This document shows, in pieces, positions 8,608 to 17,697 of a DNA stretch of 64,000 bases; position 1 is the first letter of the stretch; every line of letters begins with the position of its first letter. The position numbers and the translations under genes are program-made. Location: positions 1 through 64,000 of the forward strand of contig NZ_AJLN01000045.1 in the NCBI RefSeq assembly GCF_000317285.1. Reading direction: 5' to 3'. Source of the stretch: Chlorogloeopsis fritschii PCC 6912 (GTDB lineage: Bacteria; Cyanobacteriota; Cyanobacteriia; Cyanobacteriales; Nostocaceae). The notes under the pieces were generated by a model. That model was not told the origin of the DNA, did no database searches, and saw only the letters and a list, made by a program, of their open reading frames with translations.

Positions 8608-9699
8608 ATGAGTTTTGACACCCTTGATGTTGAACTGCGTAACGTTTTTAAGTTTTTTAACCAAGAGCCAGCGGTACACGGAATAGACTTGGATGTTAGG
8701 CAAGGGGAATTTTTCAGTATCCTTGGGCCATCTGGTTGTGGCAAGACTACCACACTGCGTTTGATTGGTGGATTTGAGAGAGCTGATGCTGGTAAAGTTT
8801 TGATCCAAAGTCAGCCCATGACTAATGTTCCTCCTTACCGCCGACCCGTTAATACAGTATTTCAAAGTTACGCGCTGTTTAACCATCTGAATGTGTGGGA
8901 TAACATCGCCTTTGGATTGCGGTTAAAAAGAATACGTAAAGCTGAAATCGAAAGCAGAGTCAAAGAAGCTTTAAAACTGGTGAAAATGGAAGGTTTGCGA
9001 TCACGCTTACCGTGTCAACTTTCTGGAGGGCAACAGCAGCGGGTGGCGTTGGCGCGGGCATTAGTCAATCGCCCTGCCGTCTTGCTGTTAGATGAACCTT
9101 TGGGAGCCTTAGATTTAAAACTGCGTAAAGAAATGCAGGTAGAACTGTCAAATCTACACAAAGAACTGGGCTTGACCTTTATTATGGTTACTCACGATCA
9201 AGAAGAAGCTTTGTCGTTGAGCGATCGCATTGCCGTCATGAATCATGGCAAAATCGAGCAAATTGGCACCCCTAGCGAGATTTACGAAAAACCTCAAACA
9301 GCTTTTGTTGCAGATTTTATCGGTGATACAAATTTGTTTGAAGGTGAAGTTATAGAAGTATACCCTGCCAATATTCAAGTTTTGACCAAAACAGGACTCA
9401 AAATTACCGTTTCCCGCACTAACGATACACCTGTTGAATTATCACAAACAGTGGCAGTCAGTGTTCGTCCAGAAAAGATTCAGCTTACACTTTATCGTCC
9501 GAGTACACAAGATAACTGCTTTGAGGGACGACTGATTAATGTTATGTATTTGGGAACTCACATTAATTATGTGGTCGAAATGAAAAAAGGTGTGCGTATT
9601 ACCGTGATGCAACCTAATACTTTTGGCTCCCTACCAGATTCAGACACACCCATTTATGCTTGGTGGAATGAAACAGATTGTTTAGCTATTAGTCCTTAG
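8608..9699 (+). CDS. potA: Spermidine/putrescine ABC transporter ATP-binding protein
   Basis: The ATPase has Walker [10 protein letters not shown], the signature LSGGQQQR, Walker [12 protein letters not shown] and the switch His in VTHDQEE, followed by a C-terminal TOBE-type domain (from about [11 protein letters not shown]). The start is placed at ATG 8608, which has AGGGGGA five bases upstream; an in-frame ATG at 8572 would add 12 residues. It energises polyamine import with PotB and PotD, which follow on the same strand. The spacing to potD (about 190 bases) is filled by heptamer-like repeats. Confidence 0.88.
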   Translation: MSFDTLDVELRNVFKFFNQEPAVHGIDLDVRQGEFFSILGPSGCGKTTTLRLIGGFERADAGKVLIQSQPMTNVPPYRRPVNTVFQSYALFNHLNVWDNIAFGLRLKRIRKAEIESRVKEALKLVKMEGLRSRLPCQLSGGQQQRVALARALVNRPAVLLLDEPLGALDLKLRKEMQVELSNLHKELGLTFIMVTHDQEEALSLSDRIAVMNHGKIEQIGTPSEIYEKPQTAFVADFIGDTNLFEGEVIEVYPANIQVLTKTGLKITVSRTNDTPVELSQTVAVSVRPEKIQLTLYRPSTQDNCFEGRLINVMYLGTHINYVVEMKKGVRITVMQPNTFGSLPDSDTPIYAWWNETDCLAISP

Positions 9700-9855
9700 T
9701 CACTTGTCATTTGTCATTTGTAATTAGATAGTGACAAATCCAAAAATATCCTTGAAAATTGAGGAATAAACGGATAAAAAATTATAAAAAATTGAATGGC
9801 AACAAAGCGTTTTCAAGATTTACAAGTTTATCAGTTATCAGAAATTTTATCTGAT

Positions 9856-9893
9856 AAATGCCCAATGACTAATGACCAATGACTAATGACTAA
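9856..9893. repeat. Heptamer repeat tract AATGACT supplying the potD start codon
   Basis: The tract reads CCCAATGACTAATGACC then AATGACTAATGACTAAAAG. Its last unit contains the ATG of potD at 9886. No Shine-Dalgarno precedes that ATG. Confidence 0.65.
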
Positions 9894-10971
9894 AAGACGG
9901 CAATTTTTACAAGGTGTAGCAGCACTTTCTGGCTTATCTTTAACTGGTTGTGGTTGGAGACTTGCTGATGTGCGAGCTTCTTCTACCAATAGAGGTTCGC
10001 GGGATCAGCTTGATATTTATACTTGGACACAATATACAAATCAAGAATTATTAAAAACTTTTACCACCCAAACTGGCATTAAAATTATTGCAGATTTTTA
10101 TGATTCCAACGAAGTTATGTTGGCTAAACTCCAAGCTGGAGGTGGAGGCTCTTACAGCTTGGTTTACCCATCTGACTACATGGTGCAGAAGATGGTGGAA
10201 AAAGGATTATTAGCACAAATAAATCATCAACTCTTAACTGGTTTAGACAATTTATTCCCCCAATTTCAAAACCCTACATATGATGCTAATAATAGCTATA
10301 GCATTCCCTTCACTTGGGGAACAACAGGTTTAATATATAATTCTGAAATTATTACAACACCACCACAAGATTGGGACTATCTTTGGCAAAATAAAGAGCT
10401 ACTTAATAAACGCGTAACTTTACTCAATGATGTCCGAGAAGTAATGGGTGCAGTATTGCGAATGTTGGGCTACTCTTATAATTCAAAAAATGAAAATGAA
10501 ATCAAACAAGCTTATGAAAAGTTGAAGGAACTAAAACCGATAATCAGTGCATTTGATACTGATGCTTGGCGTAATAAAATTGTAGCGGGTGATTTAAGTT
10601 TGGCAATGTGTTATTCCTTAGATGGAGTGAAAATAAGTCAAGAAAACCCAAAGTTAAAGTATGTGCTCCCCAAAAGTGGTTCTTCTTTATGGACTGATAC
10701 AGTAGCTATTCTCAAAACTGCACCTAATCCAGATGGTGCTTATGCTTGGCTAAACTTTATGTTACAACCAGAAGTTGCAGCAAAAACTAGCCAGATCCTT
10801 ACAGTTGCTACTCCCAATCGTGCTGCTTTTGAGCTATTACCCCCAGAAATTCAAACAAATACCGATATTTTTCCTTCAGAGGATTTGTTAGAAAAGTGTG
10901 AACGCATTACTCCTTTGGGGCAAATTGAAGAAGTTTACGATCGCTATTGGACTGAATTAACCAGTAGCTAG
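9886..10971 (+). CDS. potD: Polyamine-binding lipoprotein (PotD-like), Tat signal
   Basis: A 361-residue extracytoplasmic binding protein. It begins MTKRRQFLQG, a twin-arginine motif, and has a lipobox ending at C22 (LTGC), so it is probably exported folded by Tat and lipid-anchored. The mature part starts DQLDIYTWTQYTNQELLKTF, then has DFYDSNEVMLAKL and YSLVYPSDYMVQKM, matching PotD/PotF. The downstream SIPFTWGTTGLIYN is also typical. It delivers spermidine or putrescine to PotB. The start codon lies within a heptamer repeat; the twin-arginine position shows that it is nevertheless the right start. Confidence 0.85.
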   Translation: MTKRRQFLQGVAALSGLSLTGCGWRLADVRASSTNRGSRDQLDIYTWTQYTNQELLKTFTTQTGIKIIADFYDSNEVMLAKLQAGGGGSYSLVYPSDYMVQKMVEKGLLAQINHQLLTGLDNLFPQFQNPTYDANNSYSIPFTWGTTGLIYNSEIITTPPQDWDYLWQNKELLNKRVTLLNDVREVMGAVLRMLGYSYNSKNENEIKQAYEKLKELKPIISAFDTDAWRNKIVAGDLSLAMCYSLDGVKISQENPKLKYVLPKSGSSLWTDTVAILKTAPNPDGAYAWLNFMLQPEVAAKTSQILTVATPNRAAFELLPPEIQTNTDIFPSEDLLEKCERITPLGQIEEVYDRYWTELTSS

Positions 10972-10979
10972 CTGTCTTG

Positions 10980-11150
10980 AGAATAGGGACTAGAGACTAG
11001 GGACTAGGGGCTAGGAAGAGACAAGGAAGGGGGGGAGCGGAGGAGCAGAGGGGCTTCAGGGGCACCAGGAGCAGAGGAGAACCAATAACTACTAACCACT
11101 CAAAAATGACCAATGACTAATGACTAATGACTAACTACTCATAATTTAAT
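10980..11150. repeat. Heptamer repeat arrays between potD and potB
   Basis: Two repeat types occupy most of the 180-base gap: GGGACTAGAGACTAGGGAC and related GGGGCTAGG units at 10984-11013, a G-rich purine stretch to about 11080, then AATGACCAATGACTAATGACT-type units at 11104-11135. No gene or terminator is seen, so potB is probably co-transcribed through them. Confidence 0.6.
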
Positions 11151-11152
11151 TG

Positions 11153-12049
11153 ATGCAAATGGATGCAAATGGCGAAATTACTACAGTACCTAAATGGCGA
11201 CATTCTCCGTTCGGATGGTTGCAACCCCTGATATTACTAGCACCGGCAGGAATTTGGTTGTTACTGCTGTTGGTATTACCAACACTGCTAATTATTGAGT
11301 TAAGTTTAGTACCTGGAATTCGACCGGGAGATTTGGTAATTCCCAGTGGATTTGATAACTATATCCGGATTTTAGATCCTTTGTACCTGCGCGTTATTGG
11401 GCGATCGCTATTTTTTGCTGTTGGTACTACAGTAATTTGTTTGATTTTAGGCTTTCCTGTTGCCTATTGGATTGCTCAGATGGCACCAAGGCGCTGGCGA
11501 AATTTACTCCTGATTGGCTTTGTTTTGCCATTGTGGACTTCTTCCTTGCTGCGCTCCTATGCTTGGATTACAATTTTGCGCCCTACAGGTTTACTCAACA
11601 CTGTTTTAACTAGTTTGGGGTTGCCTGCTTTGGATTTGCTCAACAGCAGTGCGGCTGTATTAATAGGTATGAGCTACAGCTTGCTGCCTTACATGGTTTT
11701 GATTTTATACGCCTCGCTAGAAAAACTAGATCAACGGTTGCTAGAAGCAGCTGCCGATTTAGGTGCAAATCCCACCAAAGCTTTTTGGAAAATCACCGTA
11801 CCCCAAAGCTTCACTGGCATTGCAGCCGGTTCTTTCTTAGTGTTTATTACTGGCTTGGGAGATTTTATCAATCCAGAATTACTCGGTGGTGCTTCCAGTA
11901 TGACGGCAGCACGGTTAATTTATAACCAATTTCTCGGAGCTACTCAAAATTGGGGATTTGGTTCTGCTTTGAGTACGATTTTGATTTTGGCGGTTAGTAT
12001 TGCGATCGCTTTATTAATTAAATTCGGTGATGCAACACCAAAACGATAG
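11153..12049 (+). CDS. potB: Spermidine/putrescine ABC transporter permease (PotB-like)
   Basis: A roughly 298-residue inner-membrane permease with about six transmembrane segments. The cytoplasmic coupling loop is seen as EAAADLGANPTKAFWKITVP, the EAA motif that contacts the ATPase. The N-terminal periplasmic part (SFDNYIRILDP-like) is typical for PotB rather than PotC. ATGs at 11153 and 11159 are both possible starts. Normal polyamine importers pair PotB with PotC; no potC follows here, and the DNA immediately after the stop is repeats. The partner must be elsewhere or lost. Confidence 0.85.
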   Translation: MQMDANGEITTVPKWRHSPFGWLQPLILLAPAGIWLLLLLVLPTLLIIELSLVPGIRPGDLVIPSGFDNYIRILDPLYLRVIGRSLFFAVGTTVICLILGFPVAYWIAQMAPRRWRNLLLIGFVLPLWTSSLLRSYAWITILRPTGLLNTVLTSLGLPALDLLNSSAAVLIGMSYSLLPYMVLILYASLEKLDQRLLEAAADLGANPTKAFWKITVPQSFTGIAAGSFLVFITGLGDFINPELLGGASSMTAARLIYNQFLGATQNWGFGSALSTILILAVSIAIALLIKFGDATPKR

Positions 12050-12060
12050 ATATGTGGATA

Positions 12061-12124
12061 GTAGGGGCGGGTTTTGTTGGTAATCTTGCCGTTCAAACTG
12101 ATAATTTATCTTCTAAACCCGCAC
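12061..12124 (+). repeat. Dispersed repeat with GGGCGGGTTT termini, copy 1
   Basis: A stretch of about 64 bp beginning GTAGGGGCGGGTTTTGTTGG and ending CTTCTAAACCCGC. The ends are inverted repeats (GCGGGTTT / AAACCCGC). The whole unit recurs in the opposite orientation at 55623-55690 with only a few changes. It begins 12 bases after the potB stop. Confidence 0.75.
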
Positions 12125-12500
12125 GGCAGTCGCTACAACGCGCTTAACCCGACGCCAGTTGCCTTATGCCGGGGAACCCTTACTTTCGTTTATCCACTAC
12201 CTACGGAAGCCGTACCTACCCTACCCTGCGGGAACCCCTTTCGGGGAACGGGAACAGCTACCCTGCGGGAAGGGCTTCGCCCAACGCTGAACGGAAGCCG
12301 TACCTTCGCGTCTACCGCGTCTACGTGTCTACGGCAGTCGCTACCTTCGGAAGTCGCTTCGCGCCTACAAGTCGGCACTAGACGTCGTTCGCCGTCAGGC
12401 GTTGCGTTAGCTAGCGGCTTCCCGGAGGGTAGCCGCAAGGGCGCGCTGCCTCACCACCGCACTGGCTCCGCAACGCGCTGCCTCCCGTACAGTAGTTAGT
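12125..12500. repeat. GC-rich mosaic of short palindromic repeats
   Basis: This 375-bp block is far more GC-rich than its neighbours and is built from recurring words such as CTACGGCAGTCGCTACC, GGAACGGGAACAGCTACC, CTGCGGGAA, TTCGCGCCTAC and CAACGCGCTGCC, several of them self-complementary (GGGAACCCCTTTCGGGGAAC near 12230-12249). Open frames through it on both strands (for example 12074-12499) have the composition of the repeats and no protein features. It lies where potC would be expected. Confidence 0.75.
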
Positions 12501-12525
12501 GGTTAACCATTTGTTTAGTATTGTC

Positions 12526-15500
12526 TTAGTCTCCTCGAATCAGTGTTGCGATCGCAACAATTAACTCATTTGGCTCAATTGGTTTTGCAAGATGTAGTTG
12601 AAATCCAGCTTCCAATGCTTGTTTTTGGTCATACTCCCCGGCATAAGCAGTAAGTGCGATCGCAGGAATTTTCCCTCCTTGCTCTGGCGGCAGAGTTCTC
12701 ACCTGGCGGAGCAACATATATCCGTCGATGTCTGGCATCCCAATGTCACTAAGTAAGATATCGGGTTGGGATTGAGTTAAGGTTGCAAACGCTTCCCCTG
12801 CGGTTGTGACTGCTATTACCCTCGCGCCAGCCTGTTCTAATAAAAAGGCAACAAAGTCGCGTGTATCGGTATCATCGTCTACCACTAAAACTTGGACACC
12901 GCTCAAATCAAGAGATTGTTCCGATGATTGAAGAGGTTGATTTACCGTTGGTTGAGCGGGCATGAGTGGAATTTTAACTGTAAATGTGGCTCCCAAGTTT
13001 TCACCGGGGCTATCTGCTTGAATTGTTCCACCATGCAGTTCTACAAGATGACGCACGATCGCTAGCCCTAGCCCCAGCCCTCCAAACTTACGAGTGGTGG
13101 CACCATCCTCCTGACGGAAGTAGTCAAACACGTAGGGCAGGAAGTCTGGGTTGATACCTTTGCCAGTGTCGCTCACCTGAATTTGGGCATAGTTAGCGAT
13201 CGGGGATTGCTCCTCTGCTTCTTTCCTAGTCCCTAGTCCCCAGTCCCTAGTCCCTAGTCCCTTTGACAGCCTTACCTCAACTCGACCACCTGCGGGTGTA
13301 AATTTAACAGCATTAGAGAGCAAGTTCCACACGACTTGCTGCAAGCGGGTTGAGTCCCCTAAAACCAGTCCCACTTCAGGATCGAGCATTGTCTCTATCT
13401 GAATTGACTTGGCTTCTGCCGCGAGTCGCACGGTTTCGATCGCCGCTTTGATGGTTAATGCTAAATTAATCGGACTAACTGTGAGACTGAGCTTGCCTCG
13501 CAGAATCCGAGAAACATCAAGCAAATCTTCAATCAATTCGGCTTGCAGCTTGGCATTGCGCTCGATGGTTACGAGAGCTTGCTTTGCCCTTACCTCGTCT
13601 AGCTTACCGCCGAGTAAGAGTTTTGACCAACCGAGAATCGGGTTGAGGGGCGATCGCAACTCGTGGGACAACACTGCTAAAAACTCATCTTTAATGCGGT
13701 TAGCTCGTTCGGCTTGTTCCCGTGCGGCTTGTTCTTGTTGCAGGAGACGCGATCGCTGTTCTTCGAGTTCATGCTTATCGTGAATGTCTGTTGATACACC
13801 AACCCACTGAATACCTCGGTTTTGCTCATCCTTGAAGGGAATAGCCCGCACGAGTTGCCAACGATACACCCCATCTGCTCGTCGGAGTCGATATTCTGCT
13901 TCGTAAGGAGTACCGTTTTGTACTGATTCCATCCAGCGCCTGCGAACTCGCTCCCCATCCTCTGGATGGATAACTGTCTGCCAATCCAAACCCAACAACT
14001 GTTCACATGGCAAACCAATATAGTCACACATTTGCTGATTCACATAGTCATTGTACCCTTGAGCATCGGCAGTCCAGACGAGTTGGGGAGTCACCTCAAT
14101 CAAATAACGATAGCGTGCCTCACTTTGACGTAGCGCTGCTTCTGCTCGTTTGCGATCGCTGATATCGCTGACTAGTGCCACAAATCCTTCAACTGTTCCC
14201 TGGCTATTGATTCTGGGCACGTAAGTCGCACTTACATAACGGGTTCCCCCATCTTTGTAAGCTACTTGGCTCTCAAAGGAGACTTGCTGTCCTGCCAAAA
14301 CTTGCTCAACATAAGGACGAATCTCTTCATAGGCAGTTTCACCCAACACCTCTCGCAGGTGCTTGCCATAGATTTCCGCCGCTAAATGTCCAAACCATTC
14401 TTCGTATGCTCGATTGTTGAAGCGGTAACACTGGTTTGAGTCTACAAAGGATATTAAGGCGGGTACAGCATTGGTGACTAGGCGAAGTTCTGCTTCTCGT
14501 TGCTGCAATGCGACTTCGGCTTGTTTGCGATCGCTCAAGTCGATGGCAAAAAATATCCCGCTTTCTGGATCGTCCAGAAATGATGCCCCTCCGATAAGAA
14601 TCGGAATCCGATGCCCCTGTTTGTGGATATATTCTTTTTCAAACGGGGTGCTGAAGCCTTTAGTTGCAATCTCTGCCAAGGAGCGCTTGTCCACCGATAA
14701 CCATTCAGGCGGGGTGATGTTCTGCCAGTTAATTTGTCCCGCTTCCAGTTCCTGCCGGGTGTAACCAATCAAATCTAGCAAGGCATGATTGGCTTGCAAT
14801 ATACCGCCTGAAATATTCCAAATGCCCATTGGCACCATATTGCACTCAAAAATACGCCGAAATCTTGCCTCGCTTTGACGCAGGGCTTCTTCGGCGAGCT
14901 TTTTGTCGTGGATATCGGTGGTTGAGCCGAACCAAGCCGTGATCCAACCGCCATCATCACGCATTGGCAGAGCTTTTGTAAGGAACCAGCGATACTCTCC
15001 GTCGTGCCGTCGATTACGCACTTCAATCTCGTATGCTACGCCTCTTTCGAGCGCATCATGCCATTGATTGAGGCATCGCTTCATATCGTCAGGATGAAGT
15101 ACTTGTGTCCAGTTGCAGGCGTTCTGTTGGGGTGTGATGCCTGTGTAGGTGTACCAGTCGTCGCTAGTCCAGATAATTGTACCATCGGGGGCTGCCGTCC
15201 ATACAATCGACGGGACACTGTTCGCCAGGATGTGCAGACGTTGCTTGCTCTGTTGCAGGGCGGCTTCGGTTTGCTTGCGATCAGTAATTTCAGCGATCAA
15301 AACAGTTATTCCATCCGGTGAAGGATAAACCCGGTACTCATACCAATGATTCCAAGTAGCATCAAAATACTCAAACTGAGCAGGCGTTTGCTCAGTCATC
15401 GCCCGCTGCAGTTGAACGTAAAAGTCAGTGTCAACTGCATCCGGAAATAAATCCCAAATCTTATGACCGAGTAGCTTTTCTCGCTGCATCCCAGTCATTT

Positions 15501-16023
15501 CACAGTAGCGATCGCTGACGTAAGTGTAGCGCCAGTTGCGATCAAGTACATAAAATCCATCATCGATACTAGAAAGTACCGTTTCTAAGCGTTCTTTCGC
15601 AGCTTGTGCCTCTCTTTGGGCTGTTTCGCTGACAGCCCGCAACTTCTGCTCTCGATGTAGGGCAATCCGGCGTGACTCATTCAACCCACTAATCAGCAGT
15701 GCTGCCGTTACATACACACCCACGCGCACTAAGCTTCCCAAATCGGCAATTTTCAGGGAATGATACGGCTCAACGAAGTAGTAGTTAATTGCCAACGCAG
15801 ATAACATAGTTGCAACCAAACCCGGACGCAAGCCACCGTACCAGGCAGTTACCATCACCGCCATAAAGAACAGTGAAGTTGGTGCTGGATCTATTGCGGG
15901 GTCAAGTAGCAAGGCGATCGCCAGCGCCAGAGCAGTAGAAAGCAATGCGACGCCATAGGAAAGCAGTCGGTTACTAGGAGTGAGTTTTTTCCCAACTCTC
16001 AATGATATCCTCCCATCGGTCAT
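12526..16023 (-). CDS. Hybrid sensor histidine kinase, DUF4118 plus five PAS, C-terminal receiver
   Basis: A 1165-residue multidomain kinase. In order: four transmembrane helices of the KdpD-like DUF4118 type (about 20-120), five PAS domains (about 140-250, 262-385, 385-505, 510-632, 640-765), HisKA with phospho-acceptor H787 (SHELRSPL), HATPase with LLSNAVKFTP, DTGKGI and GLGLGLAI, and a receiver with phospho-acceptor D1093 (SDIGMPDIDGY). It should sense membrane or cytoplasmic cues and phosphorylate its own receiver. Residues about 920-933 ([11 protein letters not shown] and flanks) are an extra piece in the HATPase domain, encoded by a heptamer repeat; see findings. No separate response regulator is adjacent. 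Confidence 0.9.
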   Translation of the reverse strand: MTDGRISLRVGKKLTPSNRLLSYGVALLSTALALAIALLLDPAIDPAPTSLFFMAVMVTAWYGGLRPGLVATMLSALAINYYFVEPYHSLKIADLGSLVRVGVYVTAALLISGLNESRRIALHREQKLRAVSETAQREAQAAKERLETVLSSIDDGFYVLDRNWRYTYVSDRYCEMTGMQREKLLGHKIWDLFPDAVDTDFYVQLQRAMTEQTPAQFEYFDATWNHWYEYRVYPSPDGITVLIAEITDRKQTEAALQQSKQRLHILANSVPSIVWTAAPDGTIIWTSDDWYTYTGITPQQNACNWTQVLHPDDMKRCLNQWHDALERGVAYEIEVRNRRHDGEYRWFLTKALPMRDDGGWITAWFGSTTDIHDKKLAEEALRQSEARFRRIFECNMVPMGIWNISGGILQANHALLDLIGYTRQELEAGQINWQNITPPEWLSVDKRSLAEIATKGFSTPFEKEYIHKQGHRIPILIGGASFLDDPESGIFFAIDLSDRKQAEVALQQREAELRLVTNAVPALISFVDSNQCYRFNNRAYEEWFGHLAAEIYGKHLREVLGETAYEEIRPYVEQVLAGQQVSFESQVAYKDGGTRYVSATYVPRINSQGTVEGFVALVSDISDRKRAEAALRQSEARYRYLIEVTPQLVWTADAQGYNDYVNQQMCDYIGLPCEQLLGLDWQTVIHPEDGERVRRRWMESVQNGTPYEAEYRLRRADGVYRWQLVRAIPFKDEQNRGIQWVGVSTDIHDKHELEEQRSRLLQQEQAAREQAERANRIKDEFLAVLSHELRSPLNPILGWSKLLLGGKLDEVRAKQALVTIERNAKLQAELIEDLLDVSRILRGKLSLTVSPINLALTIKAAIETVRLAAEAKSIQIETMLDPEVGLVLGDSTRLQQVVWNLLSNAVKFTPAGGRVEVRLSKGLGTRDWGLGTRKEAEEQSPIANYAQIQVSDTGKGINPDFLPYVFDYFRQEDGATTRKFGGLGLGLAIVRHLVELHGGTIQADSPGENLGATFTVKIPLMPAQPTVNQPLQSSEQSLDLSGVQVLVVDDDTDTRDFVAFLLEQAGARVIAVTTAGEAFATLTQSQPDILLSDIGMPDIDGYMLLRQVRTLPPEQGGKIPAIALTAYAGEYDQKQALEAGFQLHLAKPIEPNELIVAIATLIRGD
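13225..13264 (-). repeat. Heptamer repeat inside the histidine-kinase HATPase coding region
   Basis: On the minus strand the tract is about five GGGACTA units, the middle one changed to GGGACTG. It is read in frame as [12 protein letters not shown] between the N box (LLSNAVKFTP) and the G1 box (DTGKGI). Without the A-to-G change the frame would meet TAG. Confidence 0.85.
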
Positions 16024-16353
16024 AGTCCTGCTCTGCTAGATATTTGATCGGATCTAGCAGCATTTGCAACCAATTGTAGGTACCACAAAGCAGATATCAC
16101 ACTGGATCGCATGATTACCGCCATTTCGCGATCGCCGATCAAGAAATTTTCAGATACATTAGAGTTTATCAAATGGGTCAAAGTTATAGCTCCCGAATCA
16201 AGCTTTTAACCGTCGGTTGATCCAGAGCTACTGTCTTTTCAGCCTTAGCCATTACCCAGAAGCCGACATAATGGAATGCCGTGTAGCACCTCTGTGTTGA
16301 TTTTCTGCCATTAAGTAGAGTAGGTAATCTATCTCTAGAGCGAAGTTTCAGCA
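16024..16353. other. Intergenic region upstream of the histidine kinase
   Basis: No gene is visible in 330 bases between two minus-strand genes. It should carry the promoter of the histidine-kinase gene. A few HIP1-like GCGATCGC sites occur; no repeat family or known RNA was recognised. Confidence 0.4.
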
Positions 16354-17697
16354 CTAATTCTGCCGCTCGTCAAAAATAATATAATTTGCTTTGCCTTGTT
16401 CCTTAGCGCGGTACATGGCAGTATCTGCATCTCGCAAGAGGTTTCTTGGTTCTTCATAACCATTGCTACTTAAAGCAATACCAATGCTAGCTGTTGTTAG
16501 TAATTGATAGCCATTGAGATAAATAGGCAATCTTAAAGTTTCTTGAATACGCCTGGCAACGTTAATAGCGTCGCTAACATCTTTGATGTCTTCTAAAAGC
16601 ACTGCAAACTCATCACCACCAAATCTAGCGACTGTATCGCCACTGCGTAAACACGACTCTAAGCGCCGAGCGATCGCAACCAAAAAATCATCACCCATCC
16701 CGTGTCCAAAGCGATCGTTAATTCCTTTAAAGCCATCCAAATCTAAAAACAGAACAGCGAAGTGATAATTTTGCCTTCTTTTGCAATGCTCCAGCGCTTG
16801 CTTAAGACGATCTAGGAATAAAATACGGTTAGGTAGTGCTGTTAGCCCATCGTAAAAAGCATTATGAAGCAGCTGTGCTTCTGTCTGCTTGCGGTGAGTG
16901 ATATTTTGAAGAATTAAAACTGCGCCTGTAACTTTACCAAAATTATCGCGAATGGGTGCAACACTATCTCCAATTGCTATTTCTGTCCCTTCTTTGGTAA
17001 CTAATATACAGTTATCCGGCAGTCTGAAAACTGTATTTGTTTCTATGACTTGTGTGACTAAATCATTAATATTTTCTCCCGTATCTTTGTTAACTAAAGT
17101 TAAAACTTCTACTAAATATTTTCCTAATACTTCATTTTCCTGCCAACCAGTAAGTATTTGTGCTTCTGGATTCATAATTTGAATACAAGCATTAATATCT
17201 GTTACTACTACTGCACAGCCCATACTGTTAATAATTGACAGTAGCCTTTGTTGTTCTGCTTGTAATTTCTTGTGAATTTTGTGCTTATAAAGAGCAATTT
17301 CTACGGCAATTTGCAAGTCTTTTTCAGAAAATGGCTTAATAATGTAGTTAAAAGGCTCTTTAAATTTATTGTGATTTAATCTGCTATGTTCTGAATAATC
17401 TGTTATAAATAAGACTGGGATTTGAAATGTATTTTGAATTATATCTGCCACCTGCACGCTACTTACCGTTCCTGTCAAGCAAATATCAATCAATACTAAA
17501 CTTGGATTAGTTTCTGTCACTCTTTTGATTGCTTCTTCAGTTGAATCGAGAATATCGAAAACGGTGTATCCCAACTTCTGTAAACTTTTCCTAATATATA
17601 CAGCTAGAATTTTTTCATTTTCAATAATTAGGATTTTTGGAGCGCTCATGCTAAAAGCACCGGGTTTATCAGGTTCGGATGTCTTTGCTAGTCTCAT
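16354..17697 (-). CDS. Response regulator with PAS and diguanylate cyclase (GGDEF) domains
   Basis: A 447-residue protein. The receiver (about 20-135) has phospho-acceptor D71 (LIDICLTG) and K121 (KPF); a PAS domain follows (about 150-270, ending with the PAC-type ITHRKQTEAQL), then a GGDEF domain (280-445) with an intact GGDEF at 360-364. An RxxD inhibitory site (RSGD, 351-354) lies five residues before it. It should make c-di-GMP when phosphorylated and be feedback-inhibited. The start is uncertain: in-frame ATGs at 17697 and 17649 (MSAPKIL) both lack a good ribosome binding site. It lies just upstream of the hybrid kinase gene on the same strand and could be its partner. Confidence 0.9.
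   Translation of the reverse strand: MRLAKTSEPDKPGAFSMSAPKILIIENEKILAVYIRKSLQKLGYTVFDILDSTEEAIKRVTETNPSLVLIDICLTGTVSSVQVADIIQNTFQIPVLFITDYSEHSRLNHNKFKEPFNYIIKPFSEKDLQIAVEIALYKHKIHKKLQAEQQRLLSIINSMGCAVVVTDINACIQIMNPEAQILTGWQENEVLGKYLVEVLTLVNKDTGENINDLVTQVIETNTVFRLPDNCILVTKEGTEIAIGDSVAPIRDNFGKVTGAVLILQNITHRKQTEAQLLHNAFYDGLTALPNRILFLDRLKQALEHCKRRQNYHFAVLFLDLDGFKGINDRFGHGMGDDFLVAIARRLESCLRSGDTVARFGGDEFAVLLEDIKDVSDAINVARRIQETLRLPIYLNGYQLLTTASIGIALSSNGYEEPRNLLRDADTAMYRAKEQGKANYIIFDERQN

Noticed and set aside
12074-12499. A 141-codon open frame and overlapping frames on both strands in the GC-rich block
   Set aside because: The translation is a low-complexity product of the palindromic words, there is no ribosome binding site, and frames are open on both strands because of base composition.
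13677-14027. 116-codon frame on the same strand as the kinase gene but in another frame
   Set aside because: It lies wholly within the PAS/HisKA coding region of the kinase and has no independent features.
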